Below, one piece after another: positions 35,757 through 45,639 of a DNA stretch of 64,000 nucleotides. This DNA comes from CAVZZG01 sp963779685 (GTDB lineage Bacteria; Actinomycetota; Thermoleophilia; Gaiellales; F1-60-MAGs149), in the NCBI GenBank assembly GCA_963779685.1, contig CAVZZG010000003.1, forward strand, positions 2,170,001 through 2,234,000. The letters are read 5' to 3'. The notes under the pieces were generated by a model. It was not told where the DNA came from. It did not search any database and saw only the letters and a list, made by a program, of their open reading frames with translations. Made by a program: the position numbers and the translations under genes. How positions within the stretch are numbered: position 1 is the first letter of the stretch; each line of letters starts with the position of its first letter.

Positions 35757-37670
35757 CTACGTCTCGCGGGCGATGCTCGCGCGGCGCTCCTCGGCGCTGC
35801 GCTCGATCCTCGCCGCGACCGCCGGCGATGCGCGCATCAGGGCGCCCAGTGACTCCGGTTCGATGACGAGCAGCCGCGTGGCGGTCACCGCCTCGACGGT
35901 GGCCAGGCGGGGGTAGCCGTACCCGCCACCCCAGTCGAGGGCCGCGATCTCGCCGAAGTGCGCTCCGGGCGCGAACATCGCCACGTCGCGGCCGTCGCGG
36001 ACGACGCGGACGATGCCGTCGAGCACTCCGTAGAGCTCGCGACTCACGTCCCACTCCTCGACGATGCGATCGCCGGCGGCGACGGTGCGCTCCGTCGCGC
36101 CTGTCAGGAGGATGGCAGCCTCGTCGTCGCCGATGCCGGCGAAGAGACCGATGCGGCGCACCGCGTCGGCGTCGAGCCGGGCCTGAACGGCCCAGCTGCG
36201 ATCCACGGGTGGGTCGCGGTCTGGCTCGATGCCGGCCGCCGCATCGTCGTCGCGGATCTCGGCCGCCTCGAAGAAGTCGAGGACGGCGTTCACGTCGGCC
36301 GCCGTGGTCGCGTGGTTGAGAATGCAGAGCCGGAGCGCGTAGCGGCCGTGGAGTCGCACGCTCGACACGAAGCCCTCGCCGCCCGCCTCGAGCTCGGCGA
36401 CCAGGCGCGCGTTGAAGGCGTCCAGCGCCCGTCCGGAGTGTCCGTCGGCCACCCGCCGGAACGCGACAACGCCGAGCGACGGTGGAGCCAGCAGCTCGAA
36501 TCGCGGCGAGGCCTCGATCCGGCGCCCGGCGGCCTCGGTGAGGTCGATGGCCGTACCGATCGCGCTCCTGAACGCGTCGAGGCCGAAGTACCGCAGCGAC
36601 ATCCAGACCTTCAGGGCACGGAAGGAGCGGGTCAGCTGCATGCCGCGGTCGGAGAAGTTGACCTCGAGGTCGTCGTCCCGGGGCTCGGCGTCACGGAGGT
36701 AGTGCTGCGTGATCTCGAACGCCCGCCGCAGCAGGCGGCCGTCACGGATCAGCACGGCCCCGCACTCGAACGGCTGGTAGAGCCACTTGTGCGGGTCGAG
36801 CGTCACGGAATCGGCCAGAGCCATGCCGTCGAGCGCGGCCTCGCCGCGCGGATCCAGCACGGCGAACCCGCCGTAGGCGGCGTCGACGTGGAGCCAGAGG
36901 CCCTCGTCGCGGCAGACGGCGGCGATCTCGCCGAGCGGGTCGACCGAGCCCGTCGCCGTCGTGCCGCCGTTGGCTACCACCGCCAGTGGCTGGCGCCCGT
37001 CGGCACGGTCGGCGGCGACCGCCCTGCGGAGGGTTGCAGGGCCGAGGCGGAAGTCGTGGCCCGACGGCAGGATCCGCACCTGGTCGGATCGGAAGCCGAG
37101 CAGACGCGCGGCCCGGGCGACGGACGAGTGGGTCTCGTCGGATACGTACACGGTGAGGTCGTCGGTCATCCAGCCGGCGCGGCTCTCCCGCGCACAGGCC
37201 AGCCCGGTGATGTTCGCGGCGGAACCGCCGGAGACGAGCACGCCCGCCGCCTCCGGCGGGTACCCGATCCAGTCCTTGAACCAGTCGAGGACGACCAACT
37301 CGACCTCTCCCGGGCCAGCACCTCCCAGCCACCAGCAGGTGTCGATGTTGAGCGCGCTCGAGATGAAGTCGGCGAGCGCGCCCGGCCAGGTCGCCGAACC
37401 CGGGATGAAGGCGAGGTAGCCCGGATGGTCGCAACGGGCCCGGTACGGCAGCACCGCCGAGAGCAGGTCGTGCTCGATGGCGTCGTAGGACTCCGGATCC
37501 GCCGGGACGTCACGCGCGATCAGCTCGCGGGTTTCCGCGCGCCCGGCGCGCTCGACGACGCGCTGCCGGTGCGACATCAGGTCGACCAGCATGTCGACCG
37601 TGCGGTAGCCGAGCGCCCGCATCGTCTCGGGCGGGACGGCCAGGGGGTCGCCGTGGGGTGCGGAGCTCAT
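35757..37670 (-). CDS. Group II PLP decarboxylase fused to a cyclic-nucleotide-binding domain
   Basis: 637 residues. Residues about 1-475 are an aromatic-L-amino-acid/tryptophan/tyrosine-type decarboxylase: HPGYLAFIPGSATWPGALAD, VSGGSAANITGLACARE, HVDAAYGGFAVLDPRG with the PLP Asp, LDPHKWLYQPFECGAVLIRD with the PLP Lys, and RLCILNHATTAADVNAVLDF. Residues about 505-625 are a Crp-type cNMP-binding barrel: RIGLFAGIGDDEAAILLTGA, GDRIVEEWDVSRELYGVLDG, and HFGEIAALDWGGGYGYPRLA then TVEAV, matching the phosphate-binding cassette with its Glu and Arg. It may make an arylalkyl amine under control of cAMP or cGMP. The fusion is unusual for this enzyme class. Confidence 0.9.
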   Translation of the reverse strand: MSSAPHGDPLAVPPETMRALGYRTVDMLVDLMSHRQRVVERAGRAETRELIARDVPADPESYDAIEHDLLSAVLPYRARCDHPGYLAFIPGSATWPGALADFISSALNIDTCWWLGGAGPGEVELVVLDWFKDWIGYPPEAAGVLVSGGSAANITGLACARESRAGWMTDDLTVYVSDETHSSVARAARLLGFRSDQVRILPSGHDFRLGPATLRRAVAADRADGRQPLAVVANGGTTATGSVDPLGEIAAVCRDEGLWLHVDAAYGGFAVLDPRGEAALDGMALADSVTLDPHKWLYQPFECGAVLIRDGRLLRRAFEITQHYLRDAEPRDDDLEVNFSDRGMQLTRSFRALKVWMSLRYFGLDAFRSAIGTAIDLTEAAGRRIEASPRFELLAPPSLGVVAFRRVADGHSGRALDAFNARLVAELEAGGEGFVSSVRLHGRYALRLCILNHATTAADVNAVLDFFEAAEIRDDDAAAGIEPDRDPPVDRSWAVQARLDADAVRRIGLFAGIGDDEAAILLTGATERTVAAGDRIVEEWDVSRELYGVLDGIVRVVRDGRDVAMFAPGAHFGEIAALDWGGGYGYPRLATVEAVTATRLLVIEPESLGALMRASPAVAARIERSAEERRASIARET

Positions 37671-37731
37671 CGGGGCGAGATGCTATCCGTCCGGAGCACA
37701 TGCCGTCGGCGTCCGCGACAATCGCCGGGGA

Positions 37732-38943
37732 ATGGTGAAGCTCACCTGCACGGTCTGCCATGGAACCGTCTCCGGCGGCGCGACGCCGCGGTGTCCGACC
37801 TGCGGCGGCCGGCTGTCGGTGCTGCGGGAAGGACCGCCGGGCGGGTCGCTCGAGGAGGCCGGTGGCGCGGGCATCTTCCGGTTCGCCCCCATGCTGCCGC
37901 CCGTATCGCGCGCGGCCCGCATCTCGCTCGCCGAGGGATCGACGCCCCTCCTCGAGGCATCGCGGGCGGGCGCTCATGCCGGCGTGAACGACCTGTTCGT
38001 GAAGGACGAGGCGCGGAACCCGACGGGCACGTTCAAGGACCGCTGCATGGCGCTGGCCGCCACGGTCGCGGTCGCGGACGGGGCCGCAGGGATCGTGTGC
38101 GCGTCCACGGGGAACGCCGGGGCCTCGGCGGCCGCGTACGGCGCGCGGGCGGGCCTGCCGGTCGTGATCCTCGTGCCCGTCGGGACACCGCCGCCGAAGC
38201 TCGCCCAGGCCGCCGTGTGCGGCGCGCGCGTGATCGCCGTCGACGGCACGTACTCCGACGCGTGGGCGATGGCCGCGGCGGCCAGCGCATCGCTGGGCTT
38301 CCTCAACGCGACCACCACGTTCACCTGCCCCTACGTCGTGGAGGGCACGCGGACGGTCGCCTACGAGATCCACGCCGCCATCGGCGTGCCCGACTGGGTG
38401 GTCGTGCCGATCGGAGCAGGCCCGCTGCTGGTGGGAGTACGCGAGGGCTTCGAGGACCTCCGTGCACTCGGGCTGGCCGATCGGATGCCCCGGCTGCTCG
38501 CCGTGCAGCCGAGCGGCTGCGCACCGATCGTGCGGGCGTTCGACCGGCGGATGCCCGTCGAACCCTGGGCAGCGCCGGTGACGATCGCGGGAGGTCTCGC
38601 CGATCCGCTGGCGGGCTACCCGGAGGAGGGCGACGTGACCGTCGCCGCCATCGTCGCATCGGACGGCGGCGCCGTCGCCGTGGACGACGGTGCCACGCTC
38701 GACGCGATCCGCACGCTCGCCTGCCGGGAGGGACTCTTCCAGGAGCCGGCCAGCGCCATCGCCCTCGCCGGCATCGCCGCCGCCCGCTCCCGCGGCCTGA
38801 TCGATCCCGATGCCCGGGTCGTCGCCTGCCTCACGGGCACCGGCCTCAAGGACCCCCATGCCGCCACCGGCGGCCACGCCGACCCGTTCCCGGTCGCCTC
38901 TTCGCCGGCCGACCTGGCGCGGGCCCTCGCCGCGGACTCGTAG
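37732..38943 (+). CDS. Threonine synthase-like PLP enzyme with N-terminal zinc ribbon
   Basis: 403 residues. Two CxxC pairs at residues 6-9 (CTVC) and 21-24 (CPTC) make a small zinc ribbon. The fold-type II PLP core follows: FVKDEARNPTGTFKDRCMAL near residue 88 with the PLP Lys, VCASTGNAGASAAAYGARAG near 123, and IGAGPLLVGVREGFEDL near 224. Zinc-ribbon forms are usually called threonine synthase, but the residues that bind homoserine phosphate cannot be checked here, so another beta- or gamma-elimination is possible. It diverges from the decarboxylase-cNBD gene, 61 bp away. Confidence 0.8.
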   Translation: MVKLTCTVCHGTVSGGATPRCPTCGGRLSVLREGPPGGSLEEAGGAGIFRFAPMLPPVSRAARISLAEGSTPLLEASRAGAHAGVNDLFVKDEARNPTGTFKDRCMALAATVAVADGAAGIVCASTGNAGASAAAYGARAGLPVVILVPVGTPPPKLAQAAVCGARVIAVDGTYSDAWAMAAAASASLGFLNATTTFTCPYVVEGTRTVAYEIHAAIGVPDWVVVPIGAGPLLVGVREGFEDLRALGLADRMPRLLAVQPSGCAPIVRAFDRRMPVEPWAAPVTIAGGLADPLAGYPEEGDVTVAAIVASDGGAVAVDDGATLDAIRTLACREGLFQEPASAIALAGIAAARSRGLIDPDARVVACLTGTGLKDPHAATGGHADPFPVASSPADLARALAADS

Positions 38944-38950
38944 CGCGGCT

Positions 38951-39279
38951 TTCGCGGCACGGCACGCAACGCCGCACGCCGCTCGCCGCGCGCCTCCCGC
39001 GACACCCCCTTGCGGTTTTCGCGGCACGGCACGCAACGTCGCACCACGTACCCCGCGCGCTTCTCGTCACACCCGGACACGGGATGCGTCGCGGCGGAAC
39101 CGGCGCCGGCCAACGTTACGACGCCGGGCCGTCACCGAAAGCGCACCGACCGTCGCATGCGACGTTGCGTGCCGTGCCGCGAACTCCGCAGCCGACCCTC
39201 GGGCGGGCGCACGGGCCGCTGTCCGATCGTCGCGCAGGACGCGCGCGAGCTGACGTGCGGCGTTGCGTGCCGTGCCGCG
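38951..39279. repeat. Four 26-bp elements arranged as two nested perfect inverted repeats
   Basis: The element begins TTCGCGGCACGGCACGCAAC and ends with GYCGCA. Plus-oriented copies lie at 38951-38976 and 39018-39043, minus-oriented copies at 39158-39183 and 39254-39279. Copy 1 is the exact reverse complement of copy 4, and copy 2 of copy 3; the two pairs differ at one base (C or T before CGCA), so the arms are symmetric pair by pair. The gap 38944-39307 between the two convergent genes holds nothing else I recognise. It could act as a two-way terminator, or be a REP/MITE-like element. No other copy was noticed in the window. Confidence 0.85.
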
Positions 39280-39307
39280 AATTTCGCACGGCGGCCGCGC
39301 GGCCGGC

Positions 39308-40027
39308 TCAGGCCACGGGCTCCCAGGCGACGGCGCGGACGGGGCAGCCGCTGCCGCCGGGAACGGGCAGCGGGAGGGCGGCGAACATCACGCGCTTGCC
39401 GGCCAGGGGAGCGAGGCCCGTGAGGCCCTCGATGATGTAGACGTCGTTGGACAGCAGGATCTGGTGGGTGGGCCAGGTGGGCTGGGGCGTGTCGGCGTCG
39501 TAGTACTTCTTGATGAAGTAGCCGTCGTAGACGTGCTCGATGCCCCAGGTCTCGCAGCCGACGCTGTGGACGCCACGGTCGACGAGCCACTGCGCACCCG
39601 CCGGCGATACCCAGGTCTGCTGCTCCACGTAGGCGTCGAGGGTGGCGGCCGGATCGAGGCTGTGGATCAGGACGATGTCGCCGGCGCGGATGTCGCCGCC
39701 GATCTCCTCGAAGTGCTCCGGTGCGAGCGCCTCGAGGGTGAACCGCGATGCGTCGACGACGATGGCCTCGCCGAAGAAGTGGCCGAGCTCGATCTGGTCG
39801 ATCGACTTGCCGCCGCGGATGGTGTGCACCGGCGCATCGACGTGGGTGCCGAAGTGGTCCTGGATGTGCAGGTACCAGATCGACCCCTGCTCGGTGTCCC
39901 AGCTGCGGAGAGGGTCCTTCTTGATCTCCGCGTAGCGGTCGTCGCCCTCGGCCAGCTTGCCGGCCAGCGCGACGATCGTCTCGCGGGTCATGGGCCGCGT
40001 CAGATCGTGTAGCCGGTAGCCGCTCAT
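39308..40027 (-). CDS. Cyclase family protein (kynurenine formamidase-like)
   Basis: 239 residues. HIQDHFGTHVDAPVHTI near residue 56 is the HxGTHxDxPxH metal motif of the cyclase/KynB family, and GDIVLIHSLDPAA and GVHSVGCETWGIEHVYDG (the second metal and activity region) also match. It hydrolyses amide, ester or lactone bonds in small metabolites; the substrate is unknown. It begins 11 bp after the ABC ATPase stop, and a TAGCCT 8 nt before its ATG may give an extra leaderless message. It converges on the threonine-synthase-like gene across the repeat cluster. Confidence 0.88.
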   Translation of the reverse strand: MSGYRLHDLTRPMTRETIVALAGKLAEGDDRYAEIKKDPLRSWDTEQGSIWYLHIQDHFGTHVDAPVHTIRGGKSIDQIELGHFFGEAIVVDASRFTLEALAPEHFEEIGGDIRAGDIVLIHSLDPAATLDAYVEQQTWVSPAGAQWLVDRGVHSVGCETWGIEHVYDGYFIKKYYDADTPQPTWPTHQILLSNDVYIIEGLTGLAPLAGKRVMFAALPLPVPGGSGCPVRAVAWEPVA

Positions 40028-40038
40028 GGCGCCCGAGG

Positions 40039-41214
<1,176 letters not shown>

Positions 41215-41294
41215 GACGTACCTCCACGACGATGACGCGAGCATACGCAACTTCGCGGCCACGTGCCCAGGGCCGCTGGTCGTCGAGCACGCTT

Positions 41295-41312
41295 GCAGAG
41301 TGTACGCTCTGC
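41295..41312. promoter_or_regulatory. Dyad operator-like site between the ATPase and binding-protein genes
   Basis: GCAGAG-TGTACG-CTCTGC is a perfect dyad with 6-bp arms and a 6-bp centre, in the 116-bp space between the divergent ATPase (TTG 41214) and substrate-binding protein (GTG 41331). It contains TACGCT, which could be a -10 box for the plus strand. The size and symmetry suit a LacI- or GntR-type sugar regulator, but no regulator gene is in the island. Confidence 0.4.
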
Positions 41313-41330
41313 CGTGTTCCGTCCAGAGGA

Positions 41331-42689
41331 GTGAGGGCGACGCGAGCATCGAGAGCACGAGGGACGCGGCGCTGGCCGCTGGTGATGGCGAGCGCTGCGG
41401 CGGCCGCGCTGATCGCGGCCGCGTGCGGCACCGCAAGGTCCGGCCCGGGATCGACCGCGCCGTCCGCGGCGGCCGGTGGGCCGGTGACCCTCAGGACGCT
41501 CGACGCGCTGAAGGACACCGGGCCGAACGCCACCCAGACCGCCCTCATCCAGGCGTTCCAGGCACTGCACCCGAACATCTCGATCGCCCGCACCGGCGTG
41601 CAGTTCGACGACCTGATGCGGACGGTCAAGCCGAAGCTCGCGTCGCCGAGCGCGCCGGACGCGGCCGAGGGGAACCAGGGCCGGTCGATCGACGGGTCGC
41701 TCGTCAGTCACGGCCTGATCAAGCCGCTCACGGCCTACGCGACGCAGTTCGGCTGGGACCGGCTCTGGTCGCGGGAGACGCTCGCGCCGAACCGGTTCTC
41801 CAACGACGGGAAGCAGTTCGGCACGGGCACCCTCTGGGGCGTCTCGTCGCGTGCCGAGATCCTCGGCGTGTTCTACGACAAGGCGAAGTTCGCCTCGTAC
41901 AGCATGAAGGTGCCCACCACCTTCGCGCAGTTCGAAGCCATCCTCGCGAAGGCGAAGGCCGAGGGCCAGCCAGCGTTCATGCTCGGCAACCGCGACCAGT
42001 ACCCCGGCGCCTACTACTTCATGGAGCTCGTCGACCACTACAACGCCCCCGGCGCGCTCCGCGACTGGGTGTTCGGCAAGCCGGGCGCGACGATCGACAC
42101 CGCCGGAACGCGGCGAGCCGGCGCCAAGCTGGCGCAGTGGGCCCGGACCGGCTACTTCGAGCGGGGGTACAACACCCTGAGCGAAGCGGACGCCAGGCTC
42201 CTGTTCACACGCTCGGGCATCCTCTCGATCGCCGGCCCGTGGGTGAACACGGACCTCGTCAACACCATGGACGACACGATCGGGTTCTTCCTCCTGCCGC
42301 CCGAGCACGCCGGCGACCCGGTGAGGGCCACCGGGGCGCTCTCGCTGCCGAACCACATCAGCTCGAAGACCCTTCACGAGCCGGAAGCGGCGCAGTGGCT
42401 GGACTTCCTCACCGGCGAACAGGCGGCGCTCGCGATCCTTCGCGGCGGCGACCTGCCGGCGCGGCCGCTGAGCAACCCTCCGATCGACCCGGGGTCGTCC
42501 ATGGCATCCATCGTGGCTGCCTGGAAGTCGACCAGCCAGGGCCCGAATCTCGTGCCCTACCTCGACTGGGCCACCCCGACCATGTACAGCACGATGACGC
42601 GCGGCGTCTGGCGTCTGATGGCGGGGACGCTGAGCCCGCAGGCCCTCGCGAAGTCCCTTCAGGCCGACTGGGCGCGGACCTACGGGTGA
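41331..42689 (+). CDS. Sugar ABC transporter substrate-binding lipoprotein (copy 1)
   Basis: 452 residues from GTG 41331. The N-terminus has Arg residues, then a hydrophobic run ending in the lipobox LIAAACGT, so Cys near residue 28 is lipidated. The mature part is a family 1 sugar-binding protein (VTLRTLDALKDTGPNATQTA; KQFGTGTLWGVSSRAEILGV; GGDLPARPLSNPP). It is a close paralogue of the protein at 50887-52271 and shares long identical stretches such as QFGTGTLWG, LPNHI and GGDLPARPL. No permease genes adjoin it. AGAGGA lies directly at the start, a poor Shine-Dalgarno distance. Its end overlaps the FGGY kinase by 10 bp. Confidence 0.9.
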   Translation: MRATRASRARGTRRWPLVMASAAAAALIAAACGTARSGPGSTAPSAAAGGPVTLRTLDALKDTGPNATQTALIQAFQALHPNISIARTGVQFDDLMRTVKPKLASPSAPDAAEGNQGRSIDGSLVSHGLIKPLTAYATQFGWDRLWSRETLAPNRFSNDGKQFGTGTLWGVSSRAEILGVFYDKAKFASYSMKVPTTFAQFEAILAKAKAEGQPAFMLGNRDQYPGAYYFMELVDHYNAPGALRDWVFGKPGATIDTAGTRRAGAKLAQWARTGYFERGYNTLSEADARLLFTRSGILSIAGPWVNTDLVNTMDDTIGFFLLPPEHAGDPVRATGALSLPNHISSKTLHEPEAAQWLDFLTGEQAALAILRGGDLPARPLSNPPIDPGSSMASIVAAWKSTSQGPNLVPYLDWATPTMYSTMTRGVWRLMAGTLSPQALAKSLQADWARTYG

Positions 42690-44149
42690 CCCGCGGCCAG
42701 CGCTGCGAACCGCGACTCGTAGAGACCGCGCACCTCGGCATAGACCCGGGTCGTCGCCTCCCGGGGCTCGTAGCGGATGCCGGCAGGCGGCGGGAGCGCA
42801 TCGGCCGACCCGGCCGCGACCAGCACCGCCGCCCGTGACGAAGGCTCCTCGACGCGGGGGACCTCCAGCGCACGGCCACTGACGTCGGCCAGCAACTGGC
42901 ACGCGAAGGGGCTGCGCGTCGCGCCACCGGTGACGCGCACGACGTGAGGCGCGTGGCCGAGCACGCGCTCGAGCCGGTCGATCTGGGCGGACGTCGCAAT
43001 CGCGCTCGCCTCGAGCGTGGCCCGGGCGAGGTCGGCGGCGGTGTGCGACGGCGTCAGGCCCATGATCGCCGGAGGCGGTGAGCTCGCCCAGGCCCGCTCG
43101 CCCCAGCCCGGGTTGCCGGCGACGACGAACAGACCCCGCGCGCCCGCCGGGCTCGTCGCTGCCCGCTCGGTGAGGTCGTCGTAGGGAACGTCGTGTCCCG
43201 CGAGCTCGGTCGCGAGGCGGCGAAGCCACGTGAGGCGGATCCCGGTCGCGCCCGCGTTCGTCTCGATGGCGAACCCACCCGCGAAGACGTGCGGGCTGAC
43301 GACGGGCTGCTCGGCGGCGTCGACCAGCGGCGCCGCAGCGGCGAGCATGACGGGCGTCGTCGAGCCCGCGACGACGCAGACGTCGCCGGCCTCGACCGCG
43401 CCGACGCCGAGGCAGCTCATGTGCGTGTCGCCGGCGCCGGCCAGCACCGGCGTCCCGGCAGCGACCCCGATCGTGGTGGCGACCTCCGGCCGCACGGCTC
43501 CGAGCGAGGTTCCGGCCCGCACGAGCGGCGGGAACAGGCCCGGGTCGAGCCCGAGGCCCGCGAGGAGATCGGTCGCCCACGTGCCCTGCTCGAGGTCGAG
43601 AGCGCCGCTCATCGCGGCCGAGGACGGCTCGCTGGCGATCTCGCCGCACAGGCGGAAGGCGAGCCAGTCGTGGAACTGCAGGACATGCCGGGCGCGCGCG
43701 AGCCGCTCGGGCTCGTGTTCGGCGACCCACGCGAGCTTCCCGATCCCGAACTCGGGAGCCGGCCAGTGGCCGGTGCGGCGGTACAGCGCGGCGCCCCCCA
43801 CCTCCCGGACTCGCCCGAGCATCTCGGCCCCGCGGCGATCGTGGTTGAGGATGCCCGGCCCGATCTCGCGGCCGCCGTCGTCCACGAGCAGGAACGGGAT
43901 GCGCATGCCCGTGCACACGATCGCCCCCACCGACACCCCGCGGGCGGTCGCGACGGCCGCGGCGGCGGCTTCGGAGATCTCCCGCCACCAGGCGCCGGGA
44001 TCGAACTCGGCCCGGCCCTCGGCCGGGTGATCGACGGCGTACGTGCGGCGCGCGAGGGCGGCGACCGATCCGTCGCCGGCGCGCACGACCGACGCCTTGA
44101 CGGCGCTGCCGCCCGCGTCGATCGCGAGCACGTGATCCGGCGGGGTCAT
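42680..44149 (-). CDS. FGGY-family carbohydrate kinase
   Basis: 489 residues from ATG 44149 (a longer frame upstream is an artefact of the aldolase gene). VLAIDAGGSAVKASVVRAGD is the first ATP/phosphate loop. The FGGY blocks include MRIPFLLVDDGGREIGPGIL, LQFHDWLAFRLCGEIASEPS, GVAAGTPVLAGAGDTHMSCL with the catalytic Asp, and VVRVTGGATRSPFACQLLAD near the end. It phosphorylates a ketose or polyol such as xylulose, ribulose, fuculose or rhamnulose. The ATGA overlap with the class II aldolase gene suggests a kinase-aldolase pathway that yields dihydroxyacetone phosphate and an aldehyde. Confidence 0.9.
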   Translation of the reverse strand: MTPPDHVLAIDAGGSAVKASVVRAGDGSVAALARRTYAVDHPAEGRAEFDPGAWWREISEAAAAAVATARGVSVGAIVCTGMRIPFLLVDDGGREIGPGILNHDRRGAEMLGRVREVGGAALYRRTGHWPAPEFGIGKLAWVAEHEPERLARARHVLQFHDWLAFRLCGEIASEPSSAAMSGALDLEQGTWATDLLAGLGLDPGLFPPLVRAGTSLGAVRPEVATTIGVAAGTPVLAGAGDTHMSCLGVGAVEAGDVCVVAGSTTPVMLAAAAPLVDAAEQPVVSPHVFAGGFAIETNAGATGIRLTWLRRLATELAGHDVPYDDLTERAATSPAGARGLFVVAGNPGWGERAWASSPPPAIMGLTPSHTAADLARATLEASAIATSAQIDRLERVLGHAPHVVRVTGGATRSPFACQLLADVSGRALEVPRVEEPSSRAAVLVAAGSADALPPPAGIRYEPREATTRVYAEVRGLYESRFAALAAGHP

Positions 44150-44796
44150 CGCGCCGGGTGCTGACCGTGCGTGCGGTAGCGCTCGCGGACGCGCTCCATC
44201 TCCTCGGCCGGGAGGATCACCGCGCCCCCGGCCGCCCGGGCGTGGTAGTAGGTGTGCGCGAGCGCCTCCAGCAGCCGCGCACCCGCCACCGCGTCCGCGA
44301 GGTCCGTCCCGAACACGACCGCGCCGTGGTTGGCCAGCAACACGGCGCGTGTGCCGGAGGCGAGCGTCCGGCGCACGCCCTCGGCCAGCGACAGCGAGCC
44401 GTAGGTGGCGTAGTCGACGACCGGCACCTCGAGCGTGTCCAGCACCGCGATGCTGTAGTGCGCTGCCGGCAGCGGCCAGTGCAGCACCGCCAGCACCGTG
44501 GCGAACGGCGAGTGCGTGTGGACGACCGCGCCGATGTCGGGCCGCGCCTCGTAGGAGGCGAGGTGCAGGTACAGCTCCGACGAGGGGCGCCGCTCGCCCT
44601 CGACGACGGCACCGTCGAGAGCCATGACCGGCACGTCCGCCGCCTCGACGTTCCTGTACGGCATGCCGGAAGGCGTGATCGCCACCAGGTCGCCGACCCG
44701 CACCGAGACGTTGCCGGCCGTGCCGGAGAGCAGGCCGTCGCGCTCCAGACCGAGGCACTCCGCGACGATCTGGCGCCGCACCTCCTCGAGCTGCAT
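44146..44796 (-). CDS. Class II aldolase/adducin family protein (FucA/AraD type)
   Basis: 216 residues. Blocks: GLLSGTAGNVSVRVGDLVAI near residue 22 (phosphate binding), ITPSGMPYRNVEAADVPVM, SSELYLHLASYEARPDIGAV with the catalytic Glu near 73, VVHTHSPFATVLAV with two zinc His near 93, and VLLANHGAVVFG with the third zinc His near 152. It acts as an aldolase or 4-epimerase on a sugar phosphate. GGGAGG lies 5 nt before the ATG at 44796. It is the first gene of a two-gene operon with the FGGY kinase, whose product is its likely substrate. Confidence 0.9.
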   Translation of the reverse strand: MQLEEVRRQIVAECLGLERDGLLSGTAGNVSVRVGDLVAITPSGMPYRNVEAADVPVMALDGAVVEGERRPSSELYLHLASYEARPDIGAVVHTHSPFATVLAVLHWPLPAAHYSIAVLDTLEVPVVDYATYGSLSLAEGVRRTLASGTRAVLLANHGAVVFGTDLADAVAGARLLEALAHTYYHARAAGGAVILPAEEMERVRERYRTHGQHPAR

Positions 44797-44850
44797 CGAA
44801 CCTCCCTGGTCGCCTTGCGGACGGGGCGGCGACGAACGATAGTCCATGCC

Positions 44851-45636
44851 GTGGACCCGCTCATCATCACGGCAACGCCGAACATCTGCTGGCTGCGGCC
44901 GGAGCTCGACTATCCGGGCACCCCGCAACTCATGGCCGACGAGGCCCGGCGCTGCGAGGAGGCCGGCGCGGCCGTCCTGCACATGCACGCCGACGACTGG
45001 CCGGCCACGATCACGGCCGTGCGCGCATCGACGGGCCTGATCGTCCAGTGCGGCATGTCGAGCCTGCCGATCCCGCAGCGGACGGCGGTCTTCGAGCACC
45101 GCGCCGACATGGTCTCCATCATCACCAGCCACCACGACGAGGCGTTCACCGGCCACGACGTGCACGTCCTGCACCCACGCGAGGAGCTCCTCGAGTACGC
45201 GCGCCTGCAGCGCGAGACCGGCGTCCGCCTGGAGTACGAGATCTGGCACGCCGGCTCGATCTGGAACCTCCGCTGGCTCATCGACCGCGGCGAGATCGAT
45301 GCGCCGTACTTCACGAGCCTGTTCTTCGGCTGGCCCGGCGGCAGCTGGTCGCCGCCGACGATCGAGGAGTTCGCCTACCGGCGCCGCCTGCTGCCGGACC
45401 ACTGCGTCGCGACCGTCAGCATCATGCACGAGCGGCAGATCGACGTCGTCACGGCGGCGATCCTGGCCGGCGACCACGTCCGGGTGGGAACCGAGGACTG
45501 GCCCGCCGGCCGCAGCGGCGCGCTGGCACCGACCTCGCAGCTGGTGCAGGAGGTGGCCGACCTGGCCCGCATGCTCGGGCGCCACGTGGCGACGCCGGCC
45601 GAGGCGCGCGCGCTCGCCGGCATCCGGAACTCGTAG
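44851..45636 (+). CDS. BKACE family enzyme (beta-keto acid cleavage, DUF849)
   Basis: 261 residues. IITATPNICWLRPELDYPGT is a shifted form of the BKACE start, and EARRCEEAGAAVLHMHADD carries the zinc HxH. IVQCGMSSLPIPQRTAVFEH, LEYEIWHAGSIWNLRWLIDR and VATVSIMHERQIDVVTAAIL follow the family course, and HVRVGTEDWPAGRSGALA gives the GxED zinc Glu. BKACE enzymes condense a beta-keto acid with acetyl-CoA to give a CoA ester and acetoacetate. The GTG start has GATAGT 7 nt upstream. It diverges from the aldolase-kinase operon and converges on the epimerase gene with a 3-bp gap. Confidence 0.87.
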   Translation: MDPLIITATPNICWLRPELDYPGTPQLMADEARRCEEAGAAVLHMHADDWPATITAVRASTGLIVQCGMSSLPIPQRTAVFEHRADMVSIITSHHDEAFTGHDVHVLHPREELLEYARLQRETGVRLEYEIWHAGSIWNLRWLIDRGEIDAPYFTSLFFGWPGGSWSPPTIEEFAYRRRLLPDHCVATVSIMHERQIDVVTAAILAGDHVRVGTEDWPAGRSGALAPTSQLVQEVADLARMLGRHVATPAEARALAGIRNS

Positions 45637-45639
45637 AGG

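Noticed and set aside
38846..39253. Short frames encoding repeated CVPCRE/VPCRE peptides
   Set aside because: The peptide repeat is only the translation of the 26-bp DNA repeat; no start or ribosome site supports a protein.
14667..39279. The two repeat clusters as CRISPR arrays or phage attachment sites
   Set aside because: Copies are inverted with uneven spacing and there are no cas, integrase or tRNA genes; they fit REP/terminator-like elements better.
35958..39440. A 1160-codon plus-strand frame
   Set aside because: It is antisense to the decarboxylase and then out of frame with the threonine-synthase-like gene; no domains are visible.
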